Of a DNA stretch of 64,000 nucleotides, positions 51,280 to 64,000 are shown piece by piece. Location: assembly GCA_039545315.1 (NCBI GenBank), contig BCIM01000002.1, positions 1,836,331 through 1,900,330 of the forward strand, given 5' to 3'. The DNA is from Kondoa malvinella (Eukaryota; Basidiomycota; Agaricostilbomycetes; Agaricostilbales; Kondoaceae). A program made the position numbers and the translations under genes. Numbering within the stretch: the stretch's first letter is position 1; each line of letters opens with the position of its first letter. The notes below the pieces were generated by a model. It worked only from the letters and a program-made list of their open reading frames with translations, made no database searches and was not told where the DNA came from.

Positions 51280-53591
51280 ATGGGAAAGACTGTCTTGATA
51301 TTGCATCGGAACGATTTACGGTGCGCGCTGCTCTCCCCTTGCTGGCCTTTGCTGGCCGCAAAGCTTAAAGAACTCTGTTTGATCGAATTCTGTCATCAAT
51401 AGTTTACATGACCAGCCCGGCTACCTGAAAGCGAACGAAGACAAGGGCGTGGATCATGTGCTGCCTGTCTATGTCTTTGACGAAAGATCGATCGAGCTCT
51501 CTGGCTTGCCAAATTATCAACGTGAAGGCCCTGAAGCAAGAACTAGGACATGTCAATTTTGGAGATCAGGGCCGCACAAGACTAGGTATTTTTGCACCTG
51601 TATCGAGCTGTTGGACGCGAGCTCATCATCTCGTCTCTGTTAGATTTCTAGCGGAATCCGTCTACGATCTGCAAAACAATCTGAAGAGCAGAGGGTCAAA
51701 TCTGCTGGTCAGGTTTGGCAAGCCAGAGAAAGTCGTACCAGAGATCATCAAGGCGTTGCAGAAAGAAGGGCATGAAGTATCGCTGTATTCGCAAGCTGAG
51801 GTGCGTGCAGGAGGTATCGATGTAACATGCGACTGATTGATCGAGCAGTTCTGTTCCGAGGAGCTGACTGCTCAGCATCGAATGGAGCGTGCTTTGGAAA
51901 AATTGTCTGTCTCGAGTGAATTCATCGATTGGACGACATTAGGTATGCAAAGCGGCTCAAACGAAGGACGAGGCTTATCCTTCTTTCGATTTACAGTACG
52001 GCCACAAGATCTTCCCTTCTCGATACAAGAGCTTCCAAACGTCTACACTGCTTTCCGAACAGCAGTAGAAAAGATCCAAGACATGGTCAAACCTCAGGCC
52101 AAGCTTCCTTCCCAGTACAAGCCCTGTCCAAAGACTTCCTTCGATGTTGGATATGGCAAGGAATTTGATGACGAGTCGGACCCGTTGCAGAGAGTCTTGC
52201 CATGGTATGCCTTTCACAATAATTGCAAAATTTCTCTAAATTGCGTGTTGGCCAGCCTGCTGAAACCGCTTCAAGACGCGCCCCAGTCAGAATCCGATCA
52301 AATCTCAGACAAATCAGCTGTACCGTTCCGCGGAGGAGAAACAAGTGCAAAGAAGCGAGTCGAATTCTACTTTGAACAAGGTCCGGAAGGTCAAGATCCG
52401 CCTGTCAAGACTTACAAGACTACAAGGAATGGCATGCTTGGTCACGCGTACTCTACGAAGCTTTCTCCCTTCTTCTCTTTGGGTTGCGTGTCGCCGAGAT
52501 ATGTGTATGAAGCATTGCAGCGGTATCACAAGAAGCATGGAGAGACAAAAGACAGTTATTGGGTGCAGTTTGAGATGCTGTTTGTTTTTTACACCAGGAT
52601 CCAGAGTTTGGCTGATTCAAGTGTTCAAGTTGGCGAGATTACTTCCTACTCTGTGGGCGCAAGTTTGGCTCAAAGCTCTTCAGTATGTGTCTCATCTGAT
52701 GCATACTCATGTCCTGACTCTGCCTTTGCACTTCTTAGCCCTGGACGGATTTGAAGGCGCGATCAGACCGAAACAGGCCAGACAGAAAGAAGCAGAGTGG
52801 AAAGCTTGGGACCCGAAAGACCCTGTCGTCCAATCATGGCTCCAAGGCACTACAGGCGTCCCCCTCATCGATGCGAACATGCGCGAGTTGGTCCAATCTG
52901 GCTTCATGTCGAATCGAGGAAGGCAGAATGTTGCGAGTTTCTTGATCAAGGATCTGCCGTACTATGACTGGCGGATAGGTGCAGAGTTCTTCGTTTGTCT
53001 TGACGCTCGATTTGTGGGTCATCGCTGACTTTGAATACAGGAATCGAATTTGGTGGATCACGAACCTTGCGCGAATTAGTATGTCGATTTTCTTTGCTGT
53101 GGCATTCTCTCTTGCTGAGTATGTATTCTTTAGTGGAAATTGGTCATATCGGATGCATCCCGGCTTCCTTCTTTGACCTTACTAATGTCATCTGCGTCTA
53201 CAGAGGCCGGCGTTGGCAACGATCCTCGTTCAGATCGACAATTCAACCCAGTCAAGCAAGCTAAAGACTATGATGCGGATGGTAGCTGTATGTTCAGATC
53301 ACTCTCTGGCATTTGTAGTAGTAGCTGACTTCGTCTGCAGATGTAAAAACATGGATACCAAGTCTCAAAGAAGTCTCCATCAAAGACGTTCACAACCCTT
53401 GGGTCCTCAGCGACCAAATGTTCAGCAAGCTGATCCCAGAAGATCAGTATCCGCGTCATCCTGTGGTCGAACAAAGCTCTTGGAAGTCGCATTATGGTCG
53501 AGTCAACAAGGGTTCGGGGCAGAAGAAAGATGGAAGAAAGGGAAACAACAGGAAAGGGCCGCAGCACAAGGCTAAGCAGCAGCATCCTTAA
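51280..53591 (+). CDS. CRY-DASH photolyase/cryptochrome
   Basis: FAD-binding blue-light protein that repairs cyclobutane dimers in single-stranded DNA. Exon 1 (51280-51320) gives [14 protein letters not shown]; exon 2 (51403-51521) [30 protein letters not shown]; exon 3 is only 16 bases (51570-51585); exon 4 begins at 51644 and reads [24 protein letters not shown], as expected for the family. Later: [45 protein letters not shown]-like, [28 protein letters not shown], which is the FAD-binding signature of the group, and DYDADGSYVKTW. The end is a basic Gly/Lys-rich tail ([18 protein letters not shown]), common in fungal CRY-DASH. About eight exons. The N-terminal MTHF-pocket cannot be judged. 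Confidence 0.9.
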
Positions 53592-53689
53592 TGCAATGTA
53601 GATCGTAATGTCTAGGGCTCTTTTTGCTGTCGCTTCTGAACACGATTTCGGTTGACTTGATACGATAACACATTCGACGATGGATAAGG

Positions 53690-56056
<2,367 letters not shown>

Positions 56057-56243
56057 TGAAGCGCTTCCATTGTACTTCAATCGCGCAGCCAGGCTATACT
56101 ATCATGTACGCTGTCCTTAAGAGCCGTGTAAATCCAGATTGGCCAAGGTAGCTGTGCTTTTTACTGAGACTTCCGACGGCTTGATCACAAACATCAACTT
56201 GAAGATATATACCCGACTGGAGCGCGATCCATATGATACCAGC
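56057..56243. other. Short gap between PFK-2 and VPS54
   Basis: Contains the PFK-2 stop and 3' UTR and, from about 56139, an open frame that runs on into VPS54. ATGTACGCTGTCCTTAAGAG at 56104-56123 is a possible short first exon of VPS54 with a donor after CGT; not proven. Confidence 0.3.
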
Positions 56244-59200
56244 ATGCAGCAGCATAGACTGTCAAGTGATACGAGCTATACTGCGGAATACCAGATAGGC
56301 AATGATTCCATTTCGTCAACACCCGCGTCTGCAAGCACGTCAAGCGGAGGCGGATCTCTGTCAATCAGCTCTGTCAACAATCTGCCAGCTGGCCAAAGTC
56401 TGCAACAGACGATAGCCAATCTCAATGTGCTCCGAGCGACGGCTGCACCTGGCAGTCGGAATGTATATACAAGAGGAAAGCCGGCAGAAGCTGTGACGCT
56501 CTCGAGTCTGCCAGCAGTCAAGAATACAGATTTTGACAGCTACGTCAAGTCGATAGAAGACGAATGGGCCAATTACCAAGCCAATTCCGCTCCGCCTGCA
56601 CCACAGAGAAGCAACACATCAACATCAACATTATCGGTTGATGCTTCCCTGCTCAATTCAACGGAGAACGGATTACATCAGCCTAGACCAGCGCTGCCTC
56701 ATCTCGATCAAGTCCCGGAGCTCTACATGCAAGAGGACTTTGATCTCACCCTGCCTAGAACATTCGACCGCGTTGCTGCTGATGCTATCCCTGGCTCTGC
56801 AAGCTCAGACATTACCAATCAGTCATCCCTGGGGAGCTTAGCCACCGATCAAATGCTGCAGGAAAAGCTTTCACATTACCTCGATGTTGTCGAAATGCAT
56901 CTCGCTCACGAAATTTCCATCCGCTCTTCTTCCTTCTTCTCGGCGCTGTCCAACCTACAATCACTTCACTCGCAATCAGAGCTCGCCCTCACCAGACTGA
57001 AACCTCTCAAAGAAGAGCTCGTACAGATTGACGCGGCGTCGTCTAGGAAAGGTCTTGCGCTTGTCGCCGCTGGTGTCCGGCGGCGCAAGCTTCAAAGTAT
57101 CACTGCGTCGCTAGAACGGATCAAGGAGGTTTGGAGAGCTGCTTCGCAAGCTGGAGAATTGGCCCTTGCGGGAGAATGGGACGGAGCTCTGGAAATTGTT
57201 GAAGAGCTGGAAGCAGCGATGGATCCCACCCACAGCGAAAATGTTTCTGGCCACGCGGACGTTCCTCTTTCGCAAATCATCGCTCTCGCAGGTCTGCCTA
57301 AGAAGCTACTGGCTGTTCGCGCACAAATAGGCAAAGCGCTACAGGCGGAGCTAGTCTCAGTGCTATCACATGAATTAGAAGAACGAACACCTGAATATGT
57401 CCAGGAGGGATCGTGGGAGTCTTTCGGAGTCAAAGAAAAAGCATCGGATCGAGTACGACCTTTGATCCGAGGACTCATCAAGTGCGGGCGAGAGCCACTC
57501 GAACAGAGTGTCGCAAGCTGGCGCCAGTCGATCCTCTCACATATAGAGTCTATGTCATCTCTGGTATGGCCAGCGGCTTCGCAATCGATAGATGTATGCT
57601 GAAAGGTGAATTAGGACTCAAGCATTGAGTCGAATCCCAACATGGACGCAACTACACCCAACGGCCTAGCATTGGCTCTCAATACCTCTGAATCCAATAC
57701 ATCTGTATGTCGCCATCATTTCTGTCGAGCTGGTGCTGACAGAACGGAAAACAGTCGCTCGGCCATGTCGACTTCCTGGACCGACTGAAGGATATTTTCA
57801 ACACAACGCTCGCTACATTGGAGATCACCCAAGTGCACTCCCAGGTACTATCATCGTTGATCGAAGACGCAGCACCCAAATCTGCAAGAGGCAGTCCTCA
57901 TCAGGTGGATGTGATAGCGATAACGAGCGAAATACAAGATGTTGTTCCTGCTTCAGCCGATCTTGCAAGCGGGCGGCTGGCTAAAATGGTAGCAGCGCGC
58001 TCAGAAGCGCATTGCCAGCTAGCTTTGGTGGACTTTGGGGATTTCGTCAACAGTAGCTGGAGCTTTGTGCTGAAATGTGAGGTCATCTGTCAACGGATGA
58101 TTGTCAGCTTGAGAGGGATCATAATTGGACAAGCCAAAGCTTATCTGCAAAGCTTTCATCAACGTCAACTGTCTACTTCAGCCGAGTTGGTCGAGGAAGA
58201 ACAATGGTCTCCGGTAGAGGTTTCCAGCACAGATCAGCACATTGCCGGTTTGCTAGTCGACTGTGCCGTGTCGAATCCTCGCGAGCTACTGCTCCACCAA
58301 TCTTCGACCAATGGCCTGTCGAAGACCACCTCCAAGTACATCGATATAGAAGGCCGCCAATTCTTTCCCGTTGCAGCTTCTCTTGCGTGCTTAAAGATAC
58401 TGCTCGAGTATATACGCATCGTCATCAATATCTCGCTTGTCACTACCGACTCTATGGGCAAGGTCATAGAGTACCTCAAACAATTCAACTCTCGGGTTTG
58501 CCAGGTCGTTCTCGGCGCTGGAGCAATGCGGTCGGCCGGATTGAAAAACATCACAGCAAAGCACTTGGCTCTCGCGTCACAGACTCTTTCTATTTTCATC
58601 AGCCTTATTCCCTACGTTCGCGAAGCGCTTCGGCGGCATCTCAACTCGAAGCAATCGGTAATGCTCGTCGAATTTGACAAGCTGAAACGCGACTATCAAG
58701 AACACCAAAACGAGATATACGCCAAGCTAGTTGCAATCATGGGCGATCGGCTAGCAGTGCATTGCAAGACTCTACAAAGCATTGACTGGGAGAAAGAGAC
58801 ACCTTCGCAAGCAGACACAGCTGGCGCCAACACGTACATGGAAGCGCTCGTCAAAGAAGCAACCACGCTGCACAAGGTGTTGTCGAAATATATGCCAGGC
58901 CCAGCTCTCGAACTCGTCATGATGCAAGTCCTGTCTGCAATCACCAGCCGGTTGGCAGAAGAATATGGCAAGATAGTGCTTCCAGACGCTGCTGCGAAAG
59001 ACCGGATGATCAGAGATGCTGTGTTTTTGCGAATGCGTTTAGGCGATCTCAAGGGCCTTGAACGGACGGCTCCGGGAGCGGTAAGACTTTGCGCATGTCC
59101 TTGACTGAATGCTCATCTGTCAAATATACAGGACCTCGAAGAGCTGATACGTGGGAAACCTACAGCACGGAAAGCTCCAGAGCCAGAGACGCCAACTCAG

Positions 59201-59791
59201 TCCAGCGCAGCACTTGAGAGTCCAGCGCAAGAAGTGCAAATGCCAGAGTCTTCATTGCCAGAAACAATCAAGTCGCCAGTCTCTGAATCTGTAGTGGTTC
59301 CTCCAGCCTCTTCAACTGTCTCTTCTCTGCCGACAGTCACTTCTCCACCAAGACGTGATATGAAGAATCGCCTGGGAGCACTTTTCTCCAAAGGTCCTGC
59401 TCGCACGTCCCAAAGTTCGTCGACAGACCATCTTGTATCGACAGTCTCAGCGCCAAGTATAGTCGTCTCCGGTGACCCAACATCCAGCTCGTCCGAACCT
59501 ATCCCTGCGGTGTCAGTATCGGTTTCGGCGGATAGCCTTGCCATATCGCCATCAGCTGCGGTTGTAATCGAAGAGCAGGAGAGTCCGCTCGCGAATCAGC
59601 TTAGCGTGACAGCGGAAGAAGAGAACAGGCCTTCTCCGACAGGAGACCAAGTGCCGCTACCAGAGATGTCGGAAGAAGAAGAGCGCAGTCTGCTGCAAGA
59701 TTCGGATACGGGGGAACAGAATGACGGAACAGTGCAGGATCGGGTTGTACAGCTAGGGGACCCAGAAGGCCTTGACGGTGTAAATAGATGA
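56244..59791 (+). CDS. VPS54: GARP complex subunit Vps54
   Basis: Tethers endosome-derived vesicles at the trans-Golgi. Start is the first ATG of the open frame (56244); coding sequence upstream to 56139 in the same frame suggests that an earlier exon may exist. After a Ser-rich stretch, LYMQEDFDLTLPRTFDRV (the Vps54 signature ExFDLxxPxTF) is followed by a coiled-coil region (LSHYLDVVEMHLAHEISI, SLHSQSELALTRLKPLKEELVQID, RRRKLQSITASLERIKEVW). Exon 2 starts SNPNMDATTPN after a 42-base intron at about 57595-57636. LAKMVAARSEAH and ALASQTLSIFISLIPYVREALR mark the C-terminal domain. After DLEELIRGKP comes a Ser/Pro/Glu-rich tail of ~200 residues absent from yeast. Identification is good. Confidence 0.87.
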
Positions 59792-60088
59792 TGACCATCT
59801 GACGACTGACTGAGCTTACTCTCACCCGACCTGGGCTTGACACCTTCCTTGTACGATCTCATAGGCACAAGAACGCTACTCGGGACCCGCCTACCCTTGT
59901 CCCCGTTCAAGCTGTCCTGTTAGCTACATACGCGCCCGGTGATCTTGCAGCTTGATCATTATTACACTGCTTAGCAAAGCTCCTCTGTCAAACTGCTGGG
60001 AAGGAGAGCTGCTGAGGACGAGGGGGAACATCCAAGACCATCAAAGAGGCCAAGAACCGAAGATTCTCCCTCGTCCAATTCCGATAAG
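59792..60088. other. Gap between VPS54 and GID7
   Basis: 297 bases that hold the VPS54 3' end, the GID7 promoter and likely a GID7 first exon. A possible intron acceptor TTAG (59971-59974) precedes an open frame with SKRPRTEDSPSSNSDK, which runs in phase into the annotated ATG. I found no clear first coding exon. Confidence 0.35.
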
Positions 60089-62349
60089 ATGAATGGGTCA
60101 TCCGCGTCTGTAAACGGTGTCAATGGCTTTCACGGAGCCGCGGATAGCAATGTGCACCAGCCTATTGCCTCTACGTCGGCACATGTACCTTTATATTCAG
60201 GCAGCGCGATCGACAAGACAGAGTTCGTCAAGTTGACGCTGCAAGCGTTACAAGACATTGGCTATTCGTAGGCTATCTCTGCATTCGAGCGCATTTCCAA
60301 GGGCTGAACTTGCTGTAGTACAACTGCATCTGCGCTGGCAACCGAGTCTGGCGTACATCTAGAATCAGGCCCGACCGCTGAACTTCGAGATGCTGTTTTA
60401 CAAGGCCACTGGGATCGCGTGATACCGCTACTCCGGATACTATGCCCTGATCATCACTCAGATCATGCAGTCAGTCATCTGGGTGCATTTAGACCATGTC
60501 TGTCTAACACAGGACCGCAGGACCTCGTAGCAATAGCGTATCTTCTGGGCGAACAGAAATATCTGGAGGCGCTACGCGCAAAGAAAATCAAGCAGGCTCT
60601 AGCAGTCCTACGATCCGAATTAGCCAGTTCGCATGGCGATTCTGATCGGCTTCACTTCCTGTCCAGGTTTGGCCTATCACTATACTACTGTATCATACGG
60701 TCGCTTACACTTTCCATAGTCTTATGATGTGTTCCGACTTGGATGAGCTACAAAAGCGAGCAGAATGGTTGGGTTCAGTGGAAGAAACTCGGCTTAGATG
60801 TCTGGGTCGCCTGCAAGGTAATATCTCGCTTTGTTAGGAACTAGACACAACACTGATCCTATACTCAGAGCATATACCGACATCCGTAATGATGCCATCG
60901 CGGCGGCTGGAGACACTTCTTTTGCAAGCTCAAGCACATCAGCGCAATCAGTGTGCTTTCCATACGTCCGATGCGCCTTTCTCTCTCCTTGAAGACCATG
61001 TCTGCCCCAGATCAGCTTTCCCCAACACATCAAACATAGTACTTGCTGGGCATTCCGATGAAGTTTGGACTATTGCGTGGAGTCCCGATGGTAGTTATTT
61101 GGCTACAGCTTCAGCAGACCAGACAGTCATCATATGGGATCTGAGAGATCCTTCCAAGGTACACAATGTCCCACGTAGCTCGGACCAGCTAATTAAGACT
61201 GTAATAAGCCTTCGGTCAAGCATATTCTGAAGGGCCACAATGATGGAGTATCATGCCTCGCCTGGTCTCCGGACGGAAAGGTGCTAGTATCGAGTGCAGA
61301 ATCAAACATCAAGCTGTGGAATGCGTCTGTATGTGATCTAGCGCTGCCTTAATCATGACACGTTTAATTGTGTTAACAGACGGGAGAACTGAAAGGCACA
61401 GTACACCCGGGCCATTTGCACTCCGTGACGGCTATCGCCTTTCTCTCAAACGAGTCCTTCATGTCTGCCGGGATGGACAATTGCATGTTCTTCTGGGTAA
61501 GCGCACCGAACAAGGCCATGCTGACGAATCAAGGATCTGACAATGAGTCAGGACATGGAAGGCAAAGCTTTGTCTCGCTGGAAGACCGGCCCTTACAGAA
61601 TAGTCGGAGCCACGATAACGCCAGACGGCAAGAAACTGGTGGCCGTCGGACAAGCCGAGATCGCCTTACCAGCTGATATTGCGAACGGAATCGACGGCGA
61701 TACTTCAGCTCTGATCCGGACCGAAAGGCGGTTGCAGATATATGATCTGGTCAAGCGCTGTGAAGAGTCGTATGCTCAATACCAGCATAGATGGAAAGTT
61801 TGCTCACCCAATTTTGCACAACAGCTTCATTTCTCAGCAAAGAGAAATGACGTGCGTAACCGTATCCGCAGACTCCAAGTTCGCGCTTGTGAGCCAAGCT
61901 CCGAACGTGCGCCTCTTCTAGTCCACTCAGTACACTGCTAAACATGATCTGGAATAGGAATTGCGGCTCTATCGTCTGGAGGACGCTCAACTCGTTCAAC
62001 GCTACATTGGCCAGAAACAAGGCAACCATGTCATTATGAATTGCTTCGGCGGGCCGCATCAGAGCTTTGTAGCAAGCGGCAGCGAAGGTCAGAAGAAGTG
62101 CGCTTGCTGTCGTTCGCCTGCTGATACTCGTTCGTAGACTCGAACGTCTATGTCTGGCGGAAAGAGACCGGCGCCTTAGTGGAAACACTGCTTGGTCACA
62201 CAAGAGGCAGTGTGAATGCAGTAGCTTGGTGTCCATCAAATACAGAACTGTTCGCGAGTGCCGGGGACGATCACACTGTTAGAATATGGCGCCCAGCAGC
62301 TGAATGTACGGAGCCTCTGCGGGAATTTGGCAGCTCACGTTCGAGTTGA
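60089..62349 (+). CDS. GID7: CTLH and WD-repeat protein Gid7 / WDR26
   Basis: Subunit of the GID/CTLH E3 ubiquitin ligase. First ATG in frame at 60089, but the open frame with SKRPRTEDSPSSNSDK reaches upstream to about 59975, so an earlier exon with a basic NLS-like stretch is likely. Order: LisH (FVKLTLQALQDIGYS|TTASALATESG), CTLH (LRDAVLQGHWDRVIPLL, AIAYLLGEQKYLEALRAKKIKQALAVLRSEL), and a set of WD repeats (LAGHSDEVWTIAWSPDGSYLATASADQTVIIWDL; LKGHNDGVSCLAWSPDGKVLVSS-like; HTRGSVNAVAWC..; HTVRIWRP). The final WD repeat ends at 62349, 30 bases before the convergent PPR stop. Many introns. Confidence 0.88.
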
Positions 62350-62379
62350 AAGAGCTAGTACATACAGGCATCCAATGTA

Positions 62380-64000
62380 TTATTGTATTACAAGACTACT
62401 CGTCCGCTTTTCGTGAGCTCTTCGAGTGATCGACAGATCCCTATTGTTACATGCTTCGATTGCCCTTGGATACTTGTTCCGCAACTCGTCAACCGATCCT
62501 ATACGTCCAGACTTGCTATTGATTGCGTCCGCCAACATGTCGAGTGTCTGCCGATAGACTGCAAAGGAATCAGGATCTTCCACCTTGAACAGAGAATTGG
62601 AGTTTGTGCGATATTCCGCCACCTCGTGTAGAAGTTCTTCGCCTGTCTTGTCTTCCGCTTCCTCTGGAGCTTGGTCTCCCAGAAGTGGATCAAACAACTC
62701 CCGGAGTCTACGCTTGCCGACGATTGGATCGGAAGGCTTTGAGGAATGGCTTTCTTCCGGTATCAGCACCGTTTCTACTATCCAGAGAGCGTGTTGAAGC
62801 TGCTGCGCCCTGATAGTCGCTTGGCAAAGGTGATTCCAGTTGGCCGTGTCAAAACCAAAGCCACTGTCCTGCACTTGCACCCATCGGTCCACGATCTCGT
62901 CGTGTCTGTCTACGCCGGCCAGAGCTTGGATGACAATTGATAGAGGCATGCAAAGCTGTCCGCCTCTGACTTGTATTGGTTCTGACGTCGAATCGCCTAT
63001 TGCTGCGGTGGAGAAGTCCTGACATGCACGCTCAAAGGTGGCATCCCAAATCTGCAATACCGCTTCAATGTTGCCTTCGCGCCTGTACGCATCCAACAGA
63101 GAGCTATACGCAATGATCGTTGGCTGCTCTCCTTGCTTGCCAATCCGCTCGAATATTCGCAAGGCGTTCGCAGCCTTCCGTGTCTTGGCATAGTGATGGA
63201 TGACCGGACCGAGCAAAGTGCTGTAAGCTTCTCGCTGATCTGCTGGCTTGTCGTGCCCCGGAGACAGTCTAGGTGCAGACCTCTTCGAGTATTGGGTGAT
63301 CACTTCTTCTGCCTCGTCCATGTTCGCGCCATCTTCGTCGTTCAGATAGGCATTGACGAGATTGGCCGCAAAGACAGACGTGTCTGCAAGATTTCGGCGC
63401 TGCATCTCACTGAGATATAGACCAGCTGCTTCTTTCTCTCCGTTGTCCAGGAAGGTCTTGATCATGATTGCAAAATGATGCGCGTTCAGTTGAACAAGAG
63501 ACTTGCTCTTATCGGCTTGGGCGAATATCGATTCTGCGGTTGCGATATGACCCCCTGAGGCTGCAGCTTGCAGTAAAGCAGAGATAGTCACTTGATCTGG
63601 CTGCATCTTCAGATCAGGAAGAGTTGAGACGATATCCAGTAGACGCTTGAAGGGCGCTCCAGACAGCATGAGGCACTTGAGAGCGACATTATATGCAGCG
63701 ATATCGGGCTTGAGTCGCGAACCGGGAGATTGACGCAATTGCTCAAAGATGTCCATCGCTTTGCTGTATTGATTGATGTTGACATAAACGGTCATCATAG
63801 TCGTCCACATGAACAGATCTACGTGGACACGCGCTGTTTGAGCTTTTGCAAAGAATTGCACCGCGCCATTCCAGTCGCCGCGTTTGACATATACTGAGAG
63901 CATTTGTGTCCAAATCTTTGGGTTATGTGGGACGATCTTGAGCTTGATCTGGGGCTGCTTGTTCATGTCCTCCCATAACTCCTCTGCTTTGCGCACGTCT
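62380..64000 (-). CDS. Pentatricopeptide repeat protein, N-terminus cut by the window edge
   Basis: Open frame of 538+ codons without introns, cut at 64000 on its 5' side; the start is outside the window. It consists of ~35-residue helical repeats with PPR features: NPKIWTQMLSVYVKRGDWNGA, VDLFMWTTMMTVYVNINQYSKAMDIF, PDIAAYNVALKCLMLSGAPF, PDQVTISALLQAAASGG, TIIAYSSLLDAYRREGNIEAV. PPR proteins bind organellar RNA, so a mitochondrial role is usual. The end has RTSSLVIQ after an Arg-rich segment. No clear endonuclease or DYW domain. Confidence in the family is high, in the function low. Confidence 0.88.
   Translation of the reverse strand, partial: DVRKAEELWEDMNKQPQIKLKIVPHNPKIWTQMLSVYVKRGDWNGAVQFFAKAQTARVHVDLFMWTTMMTVYVNINQYSKAMDIFEQLRQSPGSRLKPDIAAYNVALKCLMLSGAPFKRLLDIVSTLPDLKMQPDQVTISALLQAAASGGHIATAESIFAQADKSKSLVQLNAHHFAIMIKTFLDNGEKEAAGLYLSEMQRRNLADTSVFAANLVNAYLNDEDGANMDEAEEVITQYSKRSAPRLSPGHDKPADQREAYSTLLGPVIHHYAKTRKAANALRIFERIGKQGEQPTIIAYSSLLDAYRREGNIEAVLQIWDATFERACQDFSTAAIGDSTSEPIQVRGGQLCMPLSIVIQALAGVDRHDEIVDRWVQVQDSGFGFDTANWNHLCQATIRAQQLQHALWIVETVLIPEESHSSKPSDPIVGKRRLRELFDPLLGDQAPEEAEDKTGEELLHEVAEYRTNSNSLFKVEDPDSFAVYRQTLDMLADAINSKSGRIGSVDELRNKYPRAIEACNNRDLSITRRAHEKRTSSLVIQ

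Overview
This window is nuclear DNA of a fungus, most probably a basidiomycete. Almost every gene is broken by short introns of about 45-65 bases that begin GT(A/G)(A/C/T)G and usually end with a CTGAC/CTAAT-like branch point shortly before CAG or TAG. Protein types such as CRY-DASH, Flc/TRP-like channel, Rap1-type BRCT-Myb protein, GARP and exocyst subunits, and a fungal SH3 membrane protein fit Basidiomycota. I cannot place it at genus level. No operons, tRNAs, rRNAs, CRISPR arrays or complete transposons were found.

Layout. Positions 1-3724 hold no gene that I can support; they contain a TATA plus CT-rich promoter-like stretch, short direct repeats and a 194-base inverted-repeat element that looks like a small MITE. 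From 3725 to the right edge the window is gene-dense (about 28 genes), with convergent neighbours often 30-200 bases apart and divergent neighbours sharing 150-430 base promoters. In order: SRP receptor beta (-), Fus1-like SH3 membrane protein (-), phosphatidylinositol 4-kinase Stt4 (+), a Q/S/P-rich putative regulator with a cadherin-like C-terminus (-), F-box/LRR protein (+), exocyst Sec15 (+), ORC2 (+), EF-hand protein (-), small secreted protein (+), SERCA-type Ca2+-ATPase (+), V-ATPase assembly factor Pkr1 (-), AP-1 gamma-adaptin (-), small mitochondrial-like membrane protein (+), RCR-like membrane protein (+), Rpf2 (-), Rap1 (+), N-myristoyltransferase (+), ribosomal protein eS30 (-), a HyuA-only oxoprolinase-like protein (+), unknown protein (+), inositol polyphosphate 5-phosphatase (-), metaxin/Sam37-like protein (-), Flc/TRP-like channel (-), CRY-DASH (+), PFK-2/FBPase-2 (+), Vps54 (+), Gid7/WDR26 (+) and a PPR protein cut by the right edge (-).

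Many genes serve the secretory and endomembrane system: SRP receptor, Stt4, Sec15, SERCA, Pkr1, AP-1 gamma, Nmt1, Vps54, 5-phosphatase. They face both ways and are mixed with unrelated genes, so I read this as chance, not as a functional cluster.

The most distinctive signal is in gene structure. Three genes need internal microexons of 9 nt (eS30), 13 nt (Flc-like channel) and 16 nt (CRY-DASH), each flanked by normal-length introns, to keep their reading frames. Other points of interest are the predicted intracellular Ig/cadherin-like fold in the Q-rich regulator, the HyuA half without its HyuB partner, a tail-anchored 5-phosphatase and the MITE-like element. I found no clear previously undescribed multi-gene system.
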